Source of the DNA: Lysinibacillus telephonicus | GTDB lineage: Bacteria; Bacillota; Bacilli; Bacillales_A; Planococcaceae | Assembly (NCBI RefSeq): GCF_003966145.1 | Contig: NZ_RXNR01000005.1 | Span: forward strand, 42,775 to 106,774 | Direction of reading: 5' to 3' | Length of the DNA stretch: 64,000 nt | Shown here: positions 27,824 to 36,501 of the stretch, piece by piece | How the letters are laid out: the number at the start of each line of letters is the position of its first letter | Position numbering within the stretch: position 1 is the stretch's first letter | The notes under the pieces: model-generated | Seen by the model: the letters and a program-made list of their open reading frames with translations, nothing else | What the model was told of the DNA's origin: nothing | Databases searched by the model: none | Made by a program: the position numbers and the translations under genes

Positions 27824-28378
27824 TTATGAAATTACATCATTATAGCATTCAATCGAAACGGGATATATTTGCTGCTTTGTATGAACTAAAAAGGCAATAG
27901 AATGGCAAATACAAGCTTTCAAAGCCTCATCTATATCTTTATTTGCTAAAATTCGAAGTTCTTCTACACCAGGGAACTTTCGGTTTGGTTCAATCATATC
28001 TGCAATATAAATGATTTTCTCTAATTTTGTCATTCCAGCTCGCCCCGTTGTATGAAACCGAATTGCATTCAAAATATCTTCATTTATAATATTAAATTCA
28101 TTCTCAGCAATCCATGCGCCTACTGGACCATGTAAAATTTCAGATCCCCAGCCAATTAGACGATGATCAAGTCCATTTTGTATTACTATTTGACGCATCC
28201 AATCTTCATCAGCATATTTTGCTATATCATGTAAAATAGCTGCTGTTTCAGCAGATTTAGCATTTTCATTGTACTTCTCTGCTAAAAAAATGGCGGTTTC
28301 CATCACACCAATAGTATGAATATATCTTTTTTCTGGCATACGCGTTTTTATTGCTGCTAAATAATCATCGCGTTCCAT
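27824..28378 (-). CDS. yqeK: YqeK, HD-domain symmetrical Ap4A hydrolase
   Basis: The 184-residue HD-domain protein carries RYIHTIGVMETAIFLAEKY, AAILHDIAKYADEDW (HD pair), LHGPVGAWIAENEF, IRFHTTGRAGMT and KIIYIADMIEPNRKF, the metal-ligand motifs of the YqeK family. In Firmicutes these enzymes split diadenosine tetraphosphate symmetrically to ADP, limiting a stress alarmone. I choose ATG 28378 (MERDDYLAAIK), which overlaps the nadD end by 14 bases and has GAAAGGAAGG upstream. The position between nadD and rsfS is standard. Confidence 0.95.
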   Translation of the reverse strand: MERDDYLAAIKTRMPEKRYIHTIGVMETAIFLAEKYNENAKSAETAAILHDIAKYADEDWMRQIVIQNGLDHRLIGWGSEILHGPVGAWIAENEFNIINEDILNAIRFHTTGRAGMTKLEKIIYIADMIEPNRKFPGVEELRILANKDIDEALKACICHSIAFLVHTKQQIYPVSIECYNDVIS

Positions 28379-28937
28379 AAAGACCTTCCTTTCGAATATA
28401 TTCCTCAACGCCTTCTGGCAATAAAAATTTTAATGTACCACCATTTTTTAATCTTTTTCTTATTAACGTTGAAGATAAATCAATTTCAGGTGCCTCCACC
28501 ATTGTTACATCATATGTAGATGCTGATTGTGTTCCAGGACGCTTCAAACCAACAAATTCAACAATTTTTACTAACTCATCGACCTTATACCATGTATGAA
28601 GCGAATCAATCATATCGCCTCCAATGATAAAGTAAAATTGAACATCCGGCTCTCTTTCACAAAGCTCTTTCATTGTTTGATACGTATAGGAAATTCCACC
28701 AAGCTCCAGTTCAATCGTTTCAATTGTAAAATGGTCATAAGGTTCAATGGCGATTTCCACCATTCGTAGACGATTTTCCATTGTTGCATCATCAACTAAT
28801 TGTTTATGTGGTGCAATCGCATTTGGCATAAAACGGACTTCATCTAGTTGCAACGCATCAAATGCCTCATTTGCCATTATTAAATGTCCGATATGAGGAG
28901 GGTTAAATGTCCCTCCTAAAATGCCAACTTTTCTCAT
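28365..28937 (-). CDS. nadD: Nicotinate-nucleotide adenylyltransferase NadD
   Basis: NadD makes deamido-NAD from nicotinate mononucleotide and ATP. The 190-residue protein has VGILGGTFNPPHIGHLIMAN (nucleotide-binding HxGH), MPNAIAPHK, FIIGGDMIDSLHTWY and a C-terminal LSSTLIRKRL motif. I choose ATG 28937 (MRKVGIL), eight bases from AAGGTG; an ATG two codons earlier is too close to that site. It overlaps yqeK and follows yhbY by 12 bases, so the genes form one operon. Confidence 0.97.
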   Translation of the reverse strand: MRKVGILGGTFNPPHIGHLIMANEAFDALQLDEVRFMPNAIAPHKQLVDDATMENRLRMVEIAIEPYDHFTIETIELELGGISYTYQTMKELCEREPDVQFYFIIGGDMIDSLHTWYKVDELVKIVEFVGLKRPGTQSASTYDVTMVEAPEIDLSSTLIRKRLKNGGTLKFLLPEGVEEYIRKEGLYGTR

Positions 28938-28949
28938 TTGCATAACACC

Positions 28950-29255
28950 TTACTTTTTATCTGCTTTTGGTAACACAATCTTCTTATTATTGCGAGATTC
29001 TTTATATAAAACAACTGTTAACCCTATTAATTGAACAAGTTCTGCTCCAGTTCCAGTTGCTAATTGTTGCGCCACTTCATCTTTTTCATCTTCACAATTG
29101 TCTAAAATACGTACTTTGATTAATTCACGTGCTTCTAGTGCATCACGCAATTGTCTCAGCATTTGCTCATTAACCCCACCTTTTCCCACTTGAAAAATCG
29201 GTGTTAGATGATGAGCTTCAGCTCGTAAAAATCTTTTTTGTTTGCCTGTTAGCAT
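28950..29255 (-). CDS. yhbY: YhbY-family RNA-binding protein (CRM domain)
   Basis: This 101-residue protein is a single CRM domain: LTGKQKRFLRAEAHHLTPIF, QVGKGGVNEQMLRQL with the GxxG loop, and AVQL-like ELVQLIGLTVVLYK. CRM proteins bind RNA and associate with pre-50S particles. The gene, called yqeI in B. subtilis, lies between aroE and nadD as usual, 30 bases after aroE. Length and sequence are normal. AGGAGGAAAC precedes ATG 29255. Confidence 0.95.
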   Translation of the reverse strand: MLTGKQKRFLRAEAHHLTPIFQVGKGGVNEQMLRQLRDALEARELIKVRILDNCEDEKDEVAQQLATGTGAELVQLIGLTVVLYKESRNNKKIVLPKADKK

Positions 29256-29284
29256 AAATAAATGTTTCCTCCTAAATTAACTGT

Positions 29285-30112
29285 TTATTTTTGTAATTCC
29301 TCAGTTAATCTTTTTATCATTAAATTTGTGTTTGGATATTGCCCTAACCAATAATTAAAAGCAATCGCCCCTTGATGCACAAACATTCCTAAACCATTTA
29401 CTATCTTGGCATTTTTCTTCTGCGCCTCTAGTAAAAAAGTTGTCATTAATGGATTATACACAATATCTGCAACAATTGCTCCTTCTTGCAGCTTTTCTAA
29501 AGATAGAGGAAGACTAAATTCACTATTTGCAAGCCCAGCAGAAGTAGATTGTATAATAATGCCGAAATGATCTAGTTGTTGTTCAGCATCTTTTAAAGAA
29601 ATGGCTTGTCCCTCGCCTAATTCATTGACAATTTCTATCCCTTTGGAAATTGTTCGGTTGGCAATTGTTATATTCGTATACCCGTATTGTTGTAATGCAA
29701 AAGCAATGCCTCGAGCTGCACCACCTGCACCAATAATTAAAACAGCTCTTTGTTTATGTTCCTTCCCTACAGCTTCTTCAAGGGAATGAACAAATCCGGA
29801 ACCATCTGTGTTGTACCCTTTCAGTTTTCCGTCTTGCTGACGAACAACAGTATTAACAGCCCCCATTTTTTCAGCAAGTTCATCTAGTTCGTCTAGAAAT
29901 GGGATAATCGTTTGTTTGTGAGGGATTGTTACATTCCATCCACTTGCCCCTAATGTTTTTAAAGAAAAAACCGCCTTTTCAAGCTGCTCACTTTTAATAT
30001 GAATCGGAATATACGCAGCATCGATATCCATCTCATTAAACCAAGCATTATGCATATTCGGGGATTTTGAATGTGCAATAGGATCCCCAATCACAGCAAA
30101 CCATTTCTTCAT
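29285..30112 (-). CDS. aroE: Shikimate dehydrogenase AroE
   Basis: AroE reduces 3-dehydroshikimate to shikimate with NADPH in aromatic amino acid synthesis. The 275-residue protein has FAVIGDPIAHSKSPNMHN, WNVTIPHKQTI with the catalytic lysine, YNTDGSGFVHSLEE with the paired aspartate, VLIIGAGGAARGIAFAL (NADPH loop) and NGLGMFVHQGAIAF. It opens the aroE-yhbY-nadD operon and is preceded by a 342-base gap from yqeH-side sequence, which likely carries the promoter. AAGAGGTTTTTG precedes ATG 30112. Confidence 0.97.
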   Translation of the reverse strand: MKKWFAVIGDPIAHSKSPNMHNAWFNEMDIDAAYIPIHIKSEQLEKAVFSLKTLGASGWNVTIPHKQTIIPFLDELDELAEKMGAVNTVVRQQDGKLKGYNTDGSGFVHSLEEAVGKEHKQRAVLIIGAGGAARGIAFALQQYGYTNITIANRTISKGIEIVNELGEGQAISLKDAEQQLDHFGIIIQSTSAGLANSEFSLPLSLEKLQEGAIVADIVYNPLMTTFLLEAQKKNAKIVNGLGMFVHQGAIAFNYWLGQYPNTNLMIKRLTEELQK

Positions 30113-30351
30113 TTCAAAAACCTCTTCTCTTAAATATCAATTACACCTATCGGCCAATCATCGCGTCGACTTTAGAATCATGTTTAAGCCCTATATTGCT
30201 GTAACTTAACCGTTGTTGCATTTGATGCGACGTATTTAGTAGGTCAACTTCCTTTCACAATCCTCCGTTAAATCTTATGACCCTTGGGAAGCAGAATCTT
30301 CACTCGGTATTATTCACTAAATAACCCAGGGGGAATGAAGATAGATCACAA

Positions 30352-31455
30352 CTAGATTAATGAAGGGCGGATAAAAACCTCTACTCCTTTTGGTGCATGT
30401 GCTGCTACCACTACATTTGGATGCTGTACAGTTATCCAACCAAGCCCTGATATTACAATGTCCGTTTTCCCTTCTTTAACTGAAAACTCGTGACGAACTA
30501 GTTCAGGCAGCTGATCAATAAACTTACTCGTTGGAGGTGACAAAAGCTCCCCTTTATGCTCCTCGTACAATTCATCCGCCTTTTCAAGCTTCGTACGATG
30601 AATTGGTAAATCATTTGCAGCATAAACTGTAAAAGCAGAACGATCGCCTTTTATAAAGTCAAAACGGGCAAGTGCACCGATAAATAATGTTTGACCCTCA
30701 TTTTGTTGATAAACTTTTGGCTTAATTTCTTTTTTCGGCATAATATATTTTAATTCACTCGAATCAATATGGTGTGCCATTTGATGATGATTGATTATTC
30801 CAGGTGTATCATAAAGAGCTGCACCATCATCAAGCGGAATTTCAATCATATCTAAAGTAGTTCCAGGGAAATGGGACGTTGTAATGACATTTCCTTCACC
30901 GGTAGCTTGTTTAATTATTCGGTTAATAAATGTGGATTTCCCAACATTTGTACAACCGACAACAAATACATCCTTGCCTTCTCGATACATTTCAATTGCA
31001 TCCACTACTTCATGCATCCCAATGCCTTTATGTGCACTTACAAGCATGACATCAACCGGGTTTAAACCTAAATCCTTCGCTTCACGTTTTAACCAATTTA
31101 TAACTTTTTTCGGTTTTACAGATTTCGGTAATAAGTCTACCTTATTCGCTACTAATAGCACTGGGTTGTTGCCGACAAATCGGTGTAGTCCAGGCAGCCA
31201 GCTACCATTGAAATCAAAAATATCAACAATTTTTACAATAAGGCCTTCTTGTTCACCAAGACCATTAAGTATTCGTAAAAAATCATCGTCTGTTAGGCTA
31301 ACTGGCTGAATTTCATTATAGTTTTTCAAACGAAAACAGCGTTGACATATTACTGTTTCTTTTTCAAGAGAAGAAGGCGGCGCATACCCAACTTCCTTTG
31401 GATTATCTGTTTGAATTATTGCTCCACAGCCAATACAATTTGGCATTTCAATCAT
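30352..31455 (-). CDS. yqeH: Circularly permuted GTPase YqeH (ribosome assembly)
   Basis: YqeH helps mature the 30S subunit. The 367-residue protein has an N-terminal zinc finger (CIGCGA and CQRCF), then GTPase motifs in permuted order: LLVANKVDLLPK (G4), LVSAHKGIGMHEV (G5), VVGCTNVGKSTFINRII (G1), HFPGTTLDMIEIPLDD (G2) and LYDTPGIIN (G3), then an RNA-binding C-terminal part. I choose ATG 31455, which overlaps the yqeG stop by one base (TAATG) and has GGGAGG upstream. The yqeG-yqeH pair is conserved in Bacillales. Confidence 0.97.
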   Translation of the reverse strand: MIEMPNCIGCGAIIQTDNPKEVGYAPPSSLEKETVICQRCFRLKNYNEIQPVSLTDDDFLRILNGLGEQEGLIVKIVDIFDFNGSWLPGLHRFVGNNPVLLVANKVDLLPKSVKPKKVINWLKREAKDLGLNPVDVMLVSAHKGIGMHEVVDAIEMYREGKDVFVVGCTNVGKSTFINRIIKQATGEGNVITTSHFPGTTLDMIEIPLDDGAALYDTPGIINHHQMAHHIDSSELKYIMPKKEIKPKVYQQNEGQTLFIGALARFDFIKGDRSAFTVYAANDLPIHRTKLEKADELYEEHKGELLSPPTSKFIDQLPELVRHEFSVKEGKTDIVISGLGWITVQHPNVVVAAHAPKGVEVFIRPSLI

Positions 31456-31973
31456 TACTGTTCCTCCCAAGTTTTAATTCCTTTACGCTTTAATAAATTA
31501 AAAACACGTCTTTCTACAAAACGATTAAAGCGCGTGACAAAACCGTCCGACTCCGCTACAGGTCGAACTAAAAACGTATATAAATTCAATCGATTGGCTC
31601 CCATTATGTCGGTGAGCAATTGATCTCCAACCATAACAACTTCATTACTTTTCAAGCGCAGCTGCTTCATCGCAGCATAATAAGCTGCTCCAAGAGGTTT
31701 TCTTGCCCGAGAAATAAAAGGGATTCCTAATGGATCAGCAAACCTTTTTACTCGTTCATCATTGTTATTTGAAACAATGATGATCTTCAATCCCGCATCT
31801 TCGAGCTCCTTCATCCAAGTAGCAATCTCTTCTGTTGCATCTGGTCTGTCCCATTCAATTAGAGTATTGTCTAAATCAGTAATAATCCCTCTAACTCCAA
31901 GCTTTTCCAACTTTTCTGGTGTGATTTCAAAAACTGTTGTTACAAATTCATTCGGCAATAGAAAATTATACAA
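31455..31973 (-). CDS. yqeG: YqeG-family HAD phosphatase
   Basis: The 172-residue protein has HAD motifs GIITDLDNTLIEWDR (motif I with catalytic aspartates), LKIIIVSNNNDERV (motif II), a lysine near RARKPLGAAYYA (motif III) and VMVGDQLLTDIMGANRL (motif IV). Relatives include phosphatidylglycerophosphatases, but the Bacillus protein's substrate is not settled. The start is TTG 31973 with GAAGGAG nine bases upstream. It is coupled to yqeH by a one-base overlap. A 317-bp repeat-bearing gap precedes it. Confidence 0.92.
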   Translation of the reverse strand: MYNFLLPNEFVTTVFEITPEKLEKLGVRGIITDLDNTLIEWDRPDATEEIATWMKELEDAGLKIIIVSNNNDERVKRFADPLGIPFISRARKPLGAAYYAAMKQLRLKSNEVVMVGDQLLTDIMGANRLNLYTFLVRPVAESDGFVTRFNRFVERRVFNLLKRKGIKTWEEQ

Positions 31974-32163
31974 AGCCTTAACTCCTTCAATAAATTTTAT
32001 CCCGCATTAACGGGAAGTAAATTATTTGCATCAAAAGCGATGCGACTAAAGTTTTAACGACGAGTAACCGCAGGAACAGGTACAAAATTTCCACTTTAAT
32101 TAAATATAAGTTGCAAAGCAACTGCTCGTAATTTGTACACAACTAAATGCGCCAAGTCCTGCT

Positions 32164-32230
32164 CTGGTCGCTGTGCTTTCGTCGCAAAAGAACTTTTTGG
32201 CAACGTCTGTGTACCCCACATCGTGTGTGA
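32164..32230 (-). repeat. Dispersed repeat copy, related to 8990-9080
   Basis: On the minus strand GACGTTGCCAAAAAGTT, CTTTTGCGACGA and GACCAG match the 9.0-kb copy with few changes; a CACACGATGTGG motif also occurs in both but in different order. The 317-bp gap between psd and yqeG has no gene. Confidence 0.55.
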
Positions 32231-32240
32231 AACAACTAAC

Positions 32241-32266
32241 AATCAGTGGAAAATACCCCACTGATT
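32241..32266 (-). terminator. psd terminator
   Basis: AATCAGTGG pairs with CCACTGATT around an 8-base loop, 25 bases past the psd stop. Confidence 0.75.
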
Positions 32267-32290
32267 TGTAGGCTTCACTTTATTATTCGA

Positions 32291-33073
32291 TTATATCATA
32301 ATTGCAATCGGTTCACCCATCTTCACTGCATGACCTTTTTGGATATTTTCCGTAAAGTGAATAAAATTCTCCTCAAAAAGCATGACAACTGTAGAACCAA
32401 AAGAAAAATACCCTATCTCTTGTCCCTTTTTCCATGTTTTCGAAGTGTTGGTTAATTGTATTGAATTGACAAACATCGCCCCTACTTTAACAAGCGCAAA
32501 GTTTTTATTATTTTGATATTGGAGCTCGCTTATCATACGATAATTATGACTAATTGGTTTTTTCCCATAAGTAAGTCCTAATTGATTCACTGGGTAAGAT
32601 TTTTTTCCAAGAACATATTGCCGAATTACTGTACCATCCAAAGGGCTATGAATTCTATGATAATTTGCTGGACTTAAATAAAAAACAATATAGTTTCCAT
32701 TTTTATATTTTTCAGCAATTTGATCTTTTCCAAGTAAATCTTGCAACGTATATGGCTTATTCTTAACAGTAAAAACTGCATCACATTTTATCGTTCCAAA
32801 TGCTTCAACCTTTGCATCAACAGGGCTGATAAATGTTTGCTCATGCAAATGTATCGGCCGAGCTCCCTCTTTTAATTGTCTTGTAAAAAAATCTTGTAAA
32901 CTAGAAAAACTTTGCAGATCTCGTGAAACTTCTGATAGGTCAATTTCGTATACTTTACTGTATCTTTGAATAAAGTTTTTACTAAACGTGGAAGTTACAA
33001 GTCTTTTTAATACGAGGGAACTGTATTTTCCGTTCGTTAATTCAATTAAACGTTGGTAAATCTTCTCTTTCAT
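32291..33073 (-). CDS. psd: Phosphatidylserine decarboxylase
   Basis: Psd decarboxylates phosphatidylserine to phosphatidylethanolamine at the membrane. The 260-residue proenzyme has SSLQDFFTRQLKEGARPI, ISPVDAKVEAFG, FYLSPANYHRIHSPLDG (catalytic histidines) and YFSFGSTVVMLFE, where cleavage at the GS bond of the LGST-type motif creates the pyruvoyl group. Length matches Bacillus Psd. It is divergent from pssA, which makes its substrate, with a 142-bp promoter gap between them. Confidence 0.96.
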   Translation of the reverse strand: MKEKIYQRLIELTNGKYSSLVLKRLVTSTFSKNFIQRYSKVYEIDLSEVSRDLQSFSSLQDFFTRQLKEGARPIHLHEQTFISPVDAKVEAFGTIKCDAVFTVKNKPYTLQDLLGKDQIAEKYKNGNYIVFYLSPANYHRIHSPLDGTVIRQYVLGKKSYPVNQLGLTYGKKPISHNYRMISELQYQNNKNFALVKVGAMFVNSIQLTNTSKTWKKGQEIGYFSFGSTVVMLFEENFIHFTENIQKGHAVKMGEPIAIMI

Positions 33074-33152
33074 ACTGTACCCCCTAATAAAACATTTGTA
33101 TTCTTTACAATAATTTTAATGAAAGCGAAATTTTACAAAAACTTTGATTCAC

Positions 33153-33181
33153 TTACAATTTACACTGTTTCGAAGTATAAT
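33153..33181 (+). promoter_or_regulatory. Promoter of pssA
   Basis: TTACAA (33153-33158), 17-base spacer, TATAAT (33176-33181), 34 bases before the pssA start. The -10 is perfect and the -35 is four of six. Confidence 0.65.
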
Positions 33182-33215
33182 ATATAAATATATTTAGTGC
33201 AAAGGAGTGTTCCCC

Positions 33216-33755
33216 ATGTTTCTTTTGCATATGGTGGATTCAACAGTTAAAAAAGTTAAATCTCAAGCTGCTAATTTGATTACAATTTTCAATTTATCGT
33301 TTGGTGGAGCTTCGATTATGGCGACATTAAATGAAGCCTATAGTTACAGCGTTCTATTTATCTTTATTGCTGCTTTTTTAGATCGCTATGACGGAAAAGT
33401 AGCACGGAAGCTAAATCAGGAATCCGAGCTGGGCAAACAATTGGATTCTATGGGTGATATTATATCATTTGGTGTAGCACCTGCTCTATTAATGTATGAA
33501 AATATATTGTCCGATTTTGGAATGGCCGGAATTATTTTGACAATTGTCTATATCGCCTCTGGAGCATTCCGTTTAGCTCGTTTTAATATAACTGAATCAA
33601 CTGGGTATTTCGTAGGGTTGCCTATTACAGCAGCAGGAACTTTTTTAACGTTTTCCTATTTCCTTATTTCTTCAGTTGGACCACAATTTTATATGTTCTT
33701 ATTCCCAATTCTTTCGGTTTTGATGATAAGTACATTTACATTAAAAAAAGTATAA
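33216..33755 (+). CDS. pssA: CDP-diacylglycerol-serine O-phosphatidyltransferase PssA
   Basis: This 179-residue membrane enzyme makes phosphatidylserine from CDP-diacylglycerol and serine. The CDP-alcohol phosphotransferase motif DGxxAR-x8-GxxxDxxxD is seen in RYDGKVARKLNQESELGKQL and DSMGD, with four to five transmembrane helices around it. I choose ATG 33216, eight bases after AAGGAGTG; the GTG at 33207 is part of that site. The product is the substrate for the divergent psd, so the two genes form the phosphatidylethanolamine pathway. Confidence 0.96.
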   Translation: MFLLHMVDSTVKKVKSQAANLITIFNLSFGGASIMATLNEAYSYSVLFIFIAAFLDRYDGKVARKLNQESELGKQLDSMGDIISFGVAPALLMYENILSDFGMAGIILTIVYIASGAFRLARFNITESTGYFVGLPITAAGTFLTFSYFLISSVGPQFYMFLFPILSVLMISTFTLKKV

Positions 33756-33880
33756 TTTTCAGTCGATGCATTTAACCAAGAGTGCATCGATTATTTTTTT
33801 GCGATATTATTGCTCTACATTTTCATTTTCTTGCCAACAACATCATATAATGTCGAAAAAGGCAGAAAGGATGACGTAAC

Positions 33881-34621
33881 CTGAGCGGGATCTTTGCGTC
33901 AATTATGCAGCTTTGGTTAGATATTCCGACATTTTTAGGGTATTTAAAGGGGCAGGCTTTCCATAGACCATTTACAAAAGAAGAAGAAGCAAAATGCATA
34001 GAACGGTTTATGGCAGGAGATGAACAAGCGCGGCTAGATTTAATTGAAAGAAACATGAGACTTGTAGCACATGTCGTCAAGAAATTTCACCCACAGCATG
34101 AACAACTAGACGATTATATATCAATTGGTACAATTGGGTTGATGAAAGCGGTTAGCAGTTATACACCAGATAAGAAGACTAGATTAGCCACATATGCTGC
34201 ACGTTGTATTGAAAATGAAATACTAATGCATTTACGGGCGCAAAAAAAAGTGCAAAAAGATGTTTCACTTTTCGAACCTATTGGAGTAGATAAGGAAGGA
34301 CAATCTTTGCAAATCCGTGACTTGCTTCAGCTTGATGAACAGCCAGCAATCGATAAAATCGAACAAAAGGAAAGTTTTGAGCAGCTCTATTCTTATCTTA
34401 ATACTTTGGAGCCTCGTGAACTTGAAATTATCGTCTATCGATATGGATTAAACAACAACGACCCCCTAACCCAAAAAGAGATTGCAAAAAAGCTAAAGAT
34501 TTCAAGAAGTTATGTCTCACGCATTGAAAAAAGAGCTTTAGTTAAGCTATATCAGCAATTTAAACATAATCAAGCAGAGAAAGAATCGAAAAAAGCTGAA
34601 AATCAAACATATCGGGAATAA
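33881..34621 (+). CDS. sigK: RNA polymerase sigma-K (pro-sigma-K), uninterrupted, likely CTG start
   Basis: Sigma-K directs late mother-cell sporulation genes. The core protein has sigma-70 regions 2 (NMRLVAHVVKKFHPQHEQLD, then ISIGTIGLMKAV) and 4 (QKEIAKKLKISRSYVSRIEK). The first ATG (33905) would give MQLWLDIPTFLGYLKG, but eight codons upstream the frame reads SGIFASI, which aligns with the TGVFAAL start of B. subtilis pro-sigma-K. A CTG at 33881 with AAAGGATG ten bases upstream is the only plausible start there. The N-terminal hydrophobic stretch is the pro-sequence removed by SpoIVFB. Unlike B. subtilis, no skin element splits the gene. Confidence 0.92.
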   Translation: MSGIFASIMQLWLDIPTFLGYLKGQAFHRPFTKEEEAKCIERFMAGDEQARLDLIERNMRLVAHVVKKFHPQHEQLDDYISIGTIGLMKAVSSYTPDKKTRLATYAARCIENEILMHLRAQKKVQKDVSLFEPIGVDKEGQSLQIRDLLQLDEQPAIDKIEQKESFEQLYSYLNTLEPRELEIIVYRYGLNNNDPLTQKEIAKKLKISRSYVSRIEKRALVKLYQQFKHNQAEKESKKAENQTYRE

Positions 34622-34796
34622 TTACTTAAGCTTATAAAAAACAATTTACTTAGCTTTTCATCTGTTCATTGTATATGCCAATAAAAATATTGCTAACTAG
34701 AAATTGATTAAAAATTAGAGCTACCATACACGCCATTTTCTTACTACAACTATTTTTAAAGACAACTCCTAATGTTAAACTACTCTCTTTACTCTT

Positions 34797-34828
34797 GGCT
34801 GCTTAACAATTCATTTTGTTAAGCAGCC
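34797..34828 (+). terminator. Strong hairpin terminator downstream of sigK
   Basis: GGCTGCTTAACAA pairs perfectly with TTGTTAAGCAGCC around a 6-base loop; TAAATGTTTTTT follows. Confidence 0.8.
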
Positions 34829-35180
34829 TAAATGTTTTTTACTCTCAGTATTCATACTAATTAATACTCGGCTTCATACTTCATAACTAAATATTTTTGC
34901 TCCATTTCGAATTTATTTTAGATTTAATTTGGTAATGTCTTCTATAATTTGAGAATATATTAAACCCCACACTTCTTATCAGCTATTTACTCACGCTTTC
35001 CAATGCGATAATCATCTTTAATCATGTTAACAGTCTCGGTTGTACAGGAGTGAATTTTACAGTAAGTTTGAAGCTAAAAAGTAAGGGGATACAACTTAAC
35101 TTACGAAAAAACTTAATGTAACTGAATCAGCAATAACATTGTATGAAACTCTACTGTTTTTCAAAAATTTGTTATATATA

Positions 35181-35189
35181 TGTTATAAT
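35181..35189 (+). promoter_or_regulatory. Extended -10 promoter of the 75-residue gene
   Basis: TGTTATAAT is a perfect TGnTATAAT extended -10, 51 bases before the start codon. No clear -35 lies 17 bases upstream. Confidence 0.55.
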
Positions 35190-35239
35190 AGTGTTATCAA
35201 CTTTTAATAGGAATTGCAGTTATAGGGGGTGGAATTATT

Positions 35240-35467
35240 ATGGAAGGCAATAAAGAGGGGACGAGACTATCTTTGAAGCATCAGATAATTGCTATTATCT
35301 CAATTGTAATCATTGGGTTAGCTATATTCCTATCAATAGATCTTTACATGGACCATAAATTCATAATGGAAATTTCCAATCAATGTTATGATATAAATGG
35401 GTTTCCAGTCGTAGAAAGAAGCTCTCTTTTTTCGGGCGATTTCACCTTCTCGTGTGAAAGGCAATAA
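35240..35467 (+). CDS. 75-residue single-pass membrane protein
   Basis: ATG 35240 has GGGGGTGG upstream. After a polar start (MEGNKEGTRLSLKHQ) comes one transmembrane helix (about 17-36, IIAIISIVIIGLAIFLSID) and a C-terminal tail of about 38 residues with two cysteines (SNQCYDINGF and FTFSCERQ), which on the outside could form a disulfide. The gene has its own promoter and terminator. I do not recognise it. Lipoprotein or secreted options are less likely, since no lipobox or cleavage site is visible. Confidence 0.65.
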   Translation: MEGNKEGTRLSLKHQIIAIISIVIIGLAIFLSIDLYMDHKFIMEISNQCYDINGFPVVERSSLFSGDFTFSCERQ

Positions 35468-35505
35468 AGAGGGGAACCCAAAGTTACACTCGGGCTCCCC
35501 TCTTT
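35466..35505 (+). terminator. Terminator of the 75-residue gene
   Basis: AAAGAGGGG and inner CCC pair with GGG and CCCCTCTTT; the stem begins at the stop codon. Confidence 0.85.
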
Positions 35506-35537
35506 AACATAAACATTGTCTATAAAAACTTTTGGTT

Positions 35538-35627
35538 TTAATGATAAACTGAATCACTAGCTCCCATATAAATCACAATACCTAAAATAGTTGTAATCGC
35601 TACAGCACCCGCCATAATTAATAACAT
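35538..35627 (-). CDS. 29-residue membrane micropeptide
   Basis: ATG 35627 follows GAGGAGG with nine-base spacing. The product MLLIMAGAVAITTILGIVIY ends MGASDSVYH: one transmembrane helix with a short polar C-terminus. The very good ribosome site is the main evidence. It lies between convergent neighbours and does not overlap other genes. Function unknown; chance cannot be excluded at this length. Confidence 0.5.
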   Translation of the reverse strand: MLLIMAGAVAITTILGIVIYMGASDSVYH

Positions 35628-35739
35628 AGCAAATACCTCCTCTATGTGAATTTTTTAAAAATACCCTATACAACCATAATTATATATTACTGTGTATTTT
35701 TATTTACCGTCAAGGAAGTTTATGAACAAACGATGACGT

Positions 35740-36432
35740 TTATAATTTTTCAATCGTTTTTAATACAATTTCTGTAGAATGCTTTGCAGCAACAGGTAAA
35801 AATTCATCAAAACTAATATTTGATTCTTTTCCCGCAATATCAGATAAAGCACGAATAACAACAAATGGTGTATTAAATTGATAACATACTTGAGCTACCG
35901 CTGCAGCTTCCATTTCTACTGCTTTCATTTGTGGGAAATACTCTCTTACTTTTTCTACACGCTCTGGATCATTCATAAACGAGTCACCTGAGCAAATTAG
36001 TCCAACACCGTATTGATGTTCTCCAATTTCACTTACAGCTTCTGTTGCCAAGCCAATTAATCGTTTATCAGCTTCGAACGCAGCAGGCATCTGTGGCACT
36101 TGTCCCATTTCATAATTAAAGATTGTCACATCTACATCATGATGACGAACTTCATCGGAAATAACGATTGCACCTACTTCTAAATTTGAATCATAACCGC
36201 CTGCAGAACCAGTATTGATAACAATATCCGGTTTAAATTCATACAATAAAATGGTTGTAGACATTGCAGCGTTTACTTTTCCAATTCCACTTTTCAGCAG
36301 TACAACTTCTTTATCCTTATATGTACCTGTTGTATACTCACTATTTGCAATTTTAGCTACTTCAGTATTTTCCAGTGAATTTCGAAGTAGTTCCACTTCT
36401 TCTTCCATTGCACCAATTACAGCGATTTTCAT
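35740..36432 (-). CDS. mtnN: 5'-methylthioadenosine/S-adenosylhomocysteine nucleosidase
   Basis: MtnN (Pfs) cleaves methylthioadenosine and S-adenosylhomocysteine, recycling the by-products of SAM use. ATG 36432 ([16 protein letters not shown]) has GGAGG upstream; a 20-residue longer frame lacks one. The 230-residue protein has [28 protein letters not shown] and [14 protein letters not shown] with the catalytic residues. In B. subtilis it lies next to yrrT and mccAB; here only yrrS is nearby, so the rest of the cysteine-recycling cluster is absent from this place. Confidence 0.96.
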   Translation of the reverse strand: MKIAVIGAMEEEVELLRNSLENTEVAKIANSEYTTGTYKDKEVVLLKSGIGKVNAAMSTTILLYEFKPDIVINTGSAGGYDSNLEVGAIVISDEVRHHDVDVTIFNYEMGQVPQMPAAFEADKRLIGLATEAVSEIGEHQYGVGLICSGDSFMNDPERVEKVREYFPQMKAVEMEAAAVAQVCYQFNTPFVVIRALSDIAGKESNISFDEFLPVAAKHSTEIVLKTIEKL

Positions 36433-36501
36433 TTTGTTTCCTCCAATTCTTGACACATATTTTAACATAAATAAAATATGGTCGTTCGTCAACGCTTATT
36501 G

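Larger units (their letters stand above)
34622..35239. other. 618-bp intergenic region after sigK, no gene seen
   Basis: AT-rich DNA without a credible open frame. It holds the hairpin at 34797-34828 and, near its right end, the promoter for the 75-residue gene. The distance from sigK to the hairpin (about 180 bases) is longer than usual for a terminator. Confidence 0.5.

Noticed and set aside
33905..34621. sigK split by a skin-like element
   Set aside because: Regions 2 and 4 are continuous in one frame; no recombinase is nearby.
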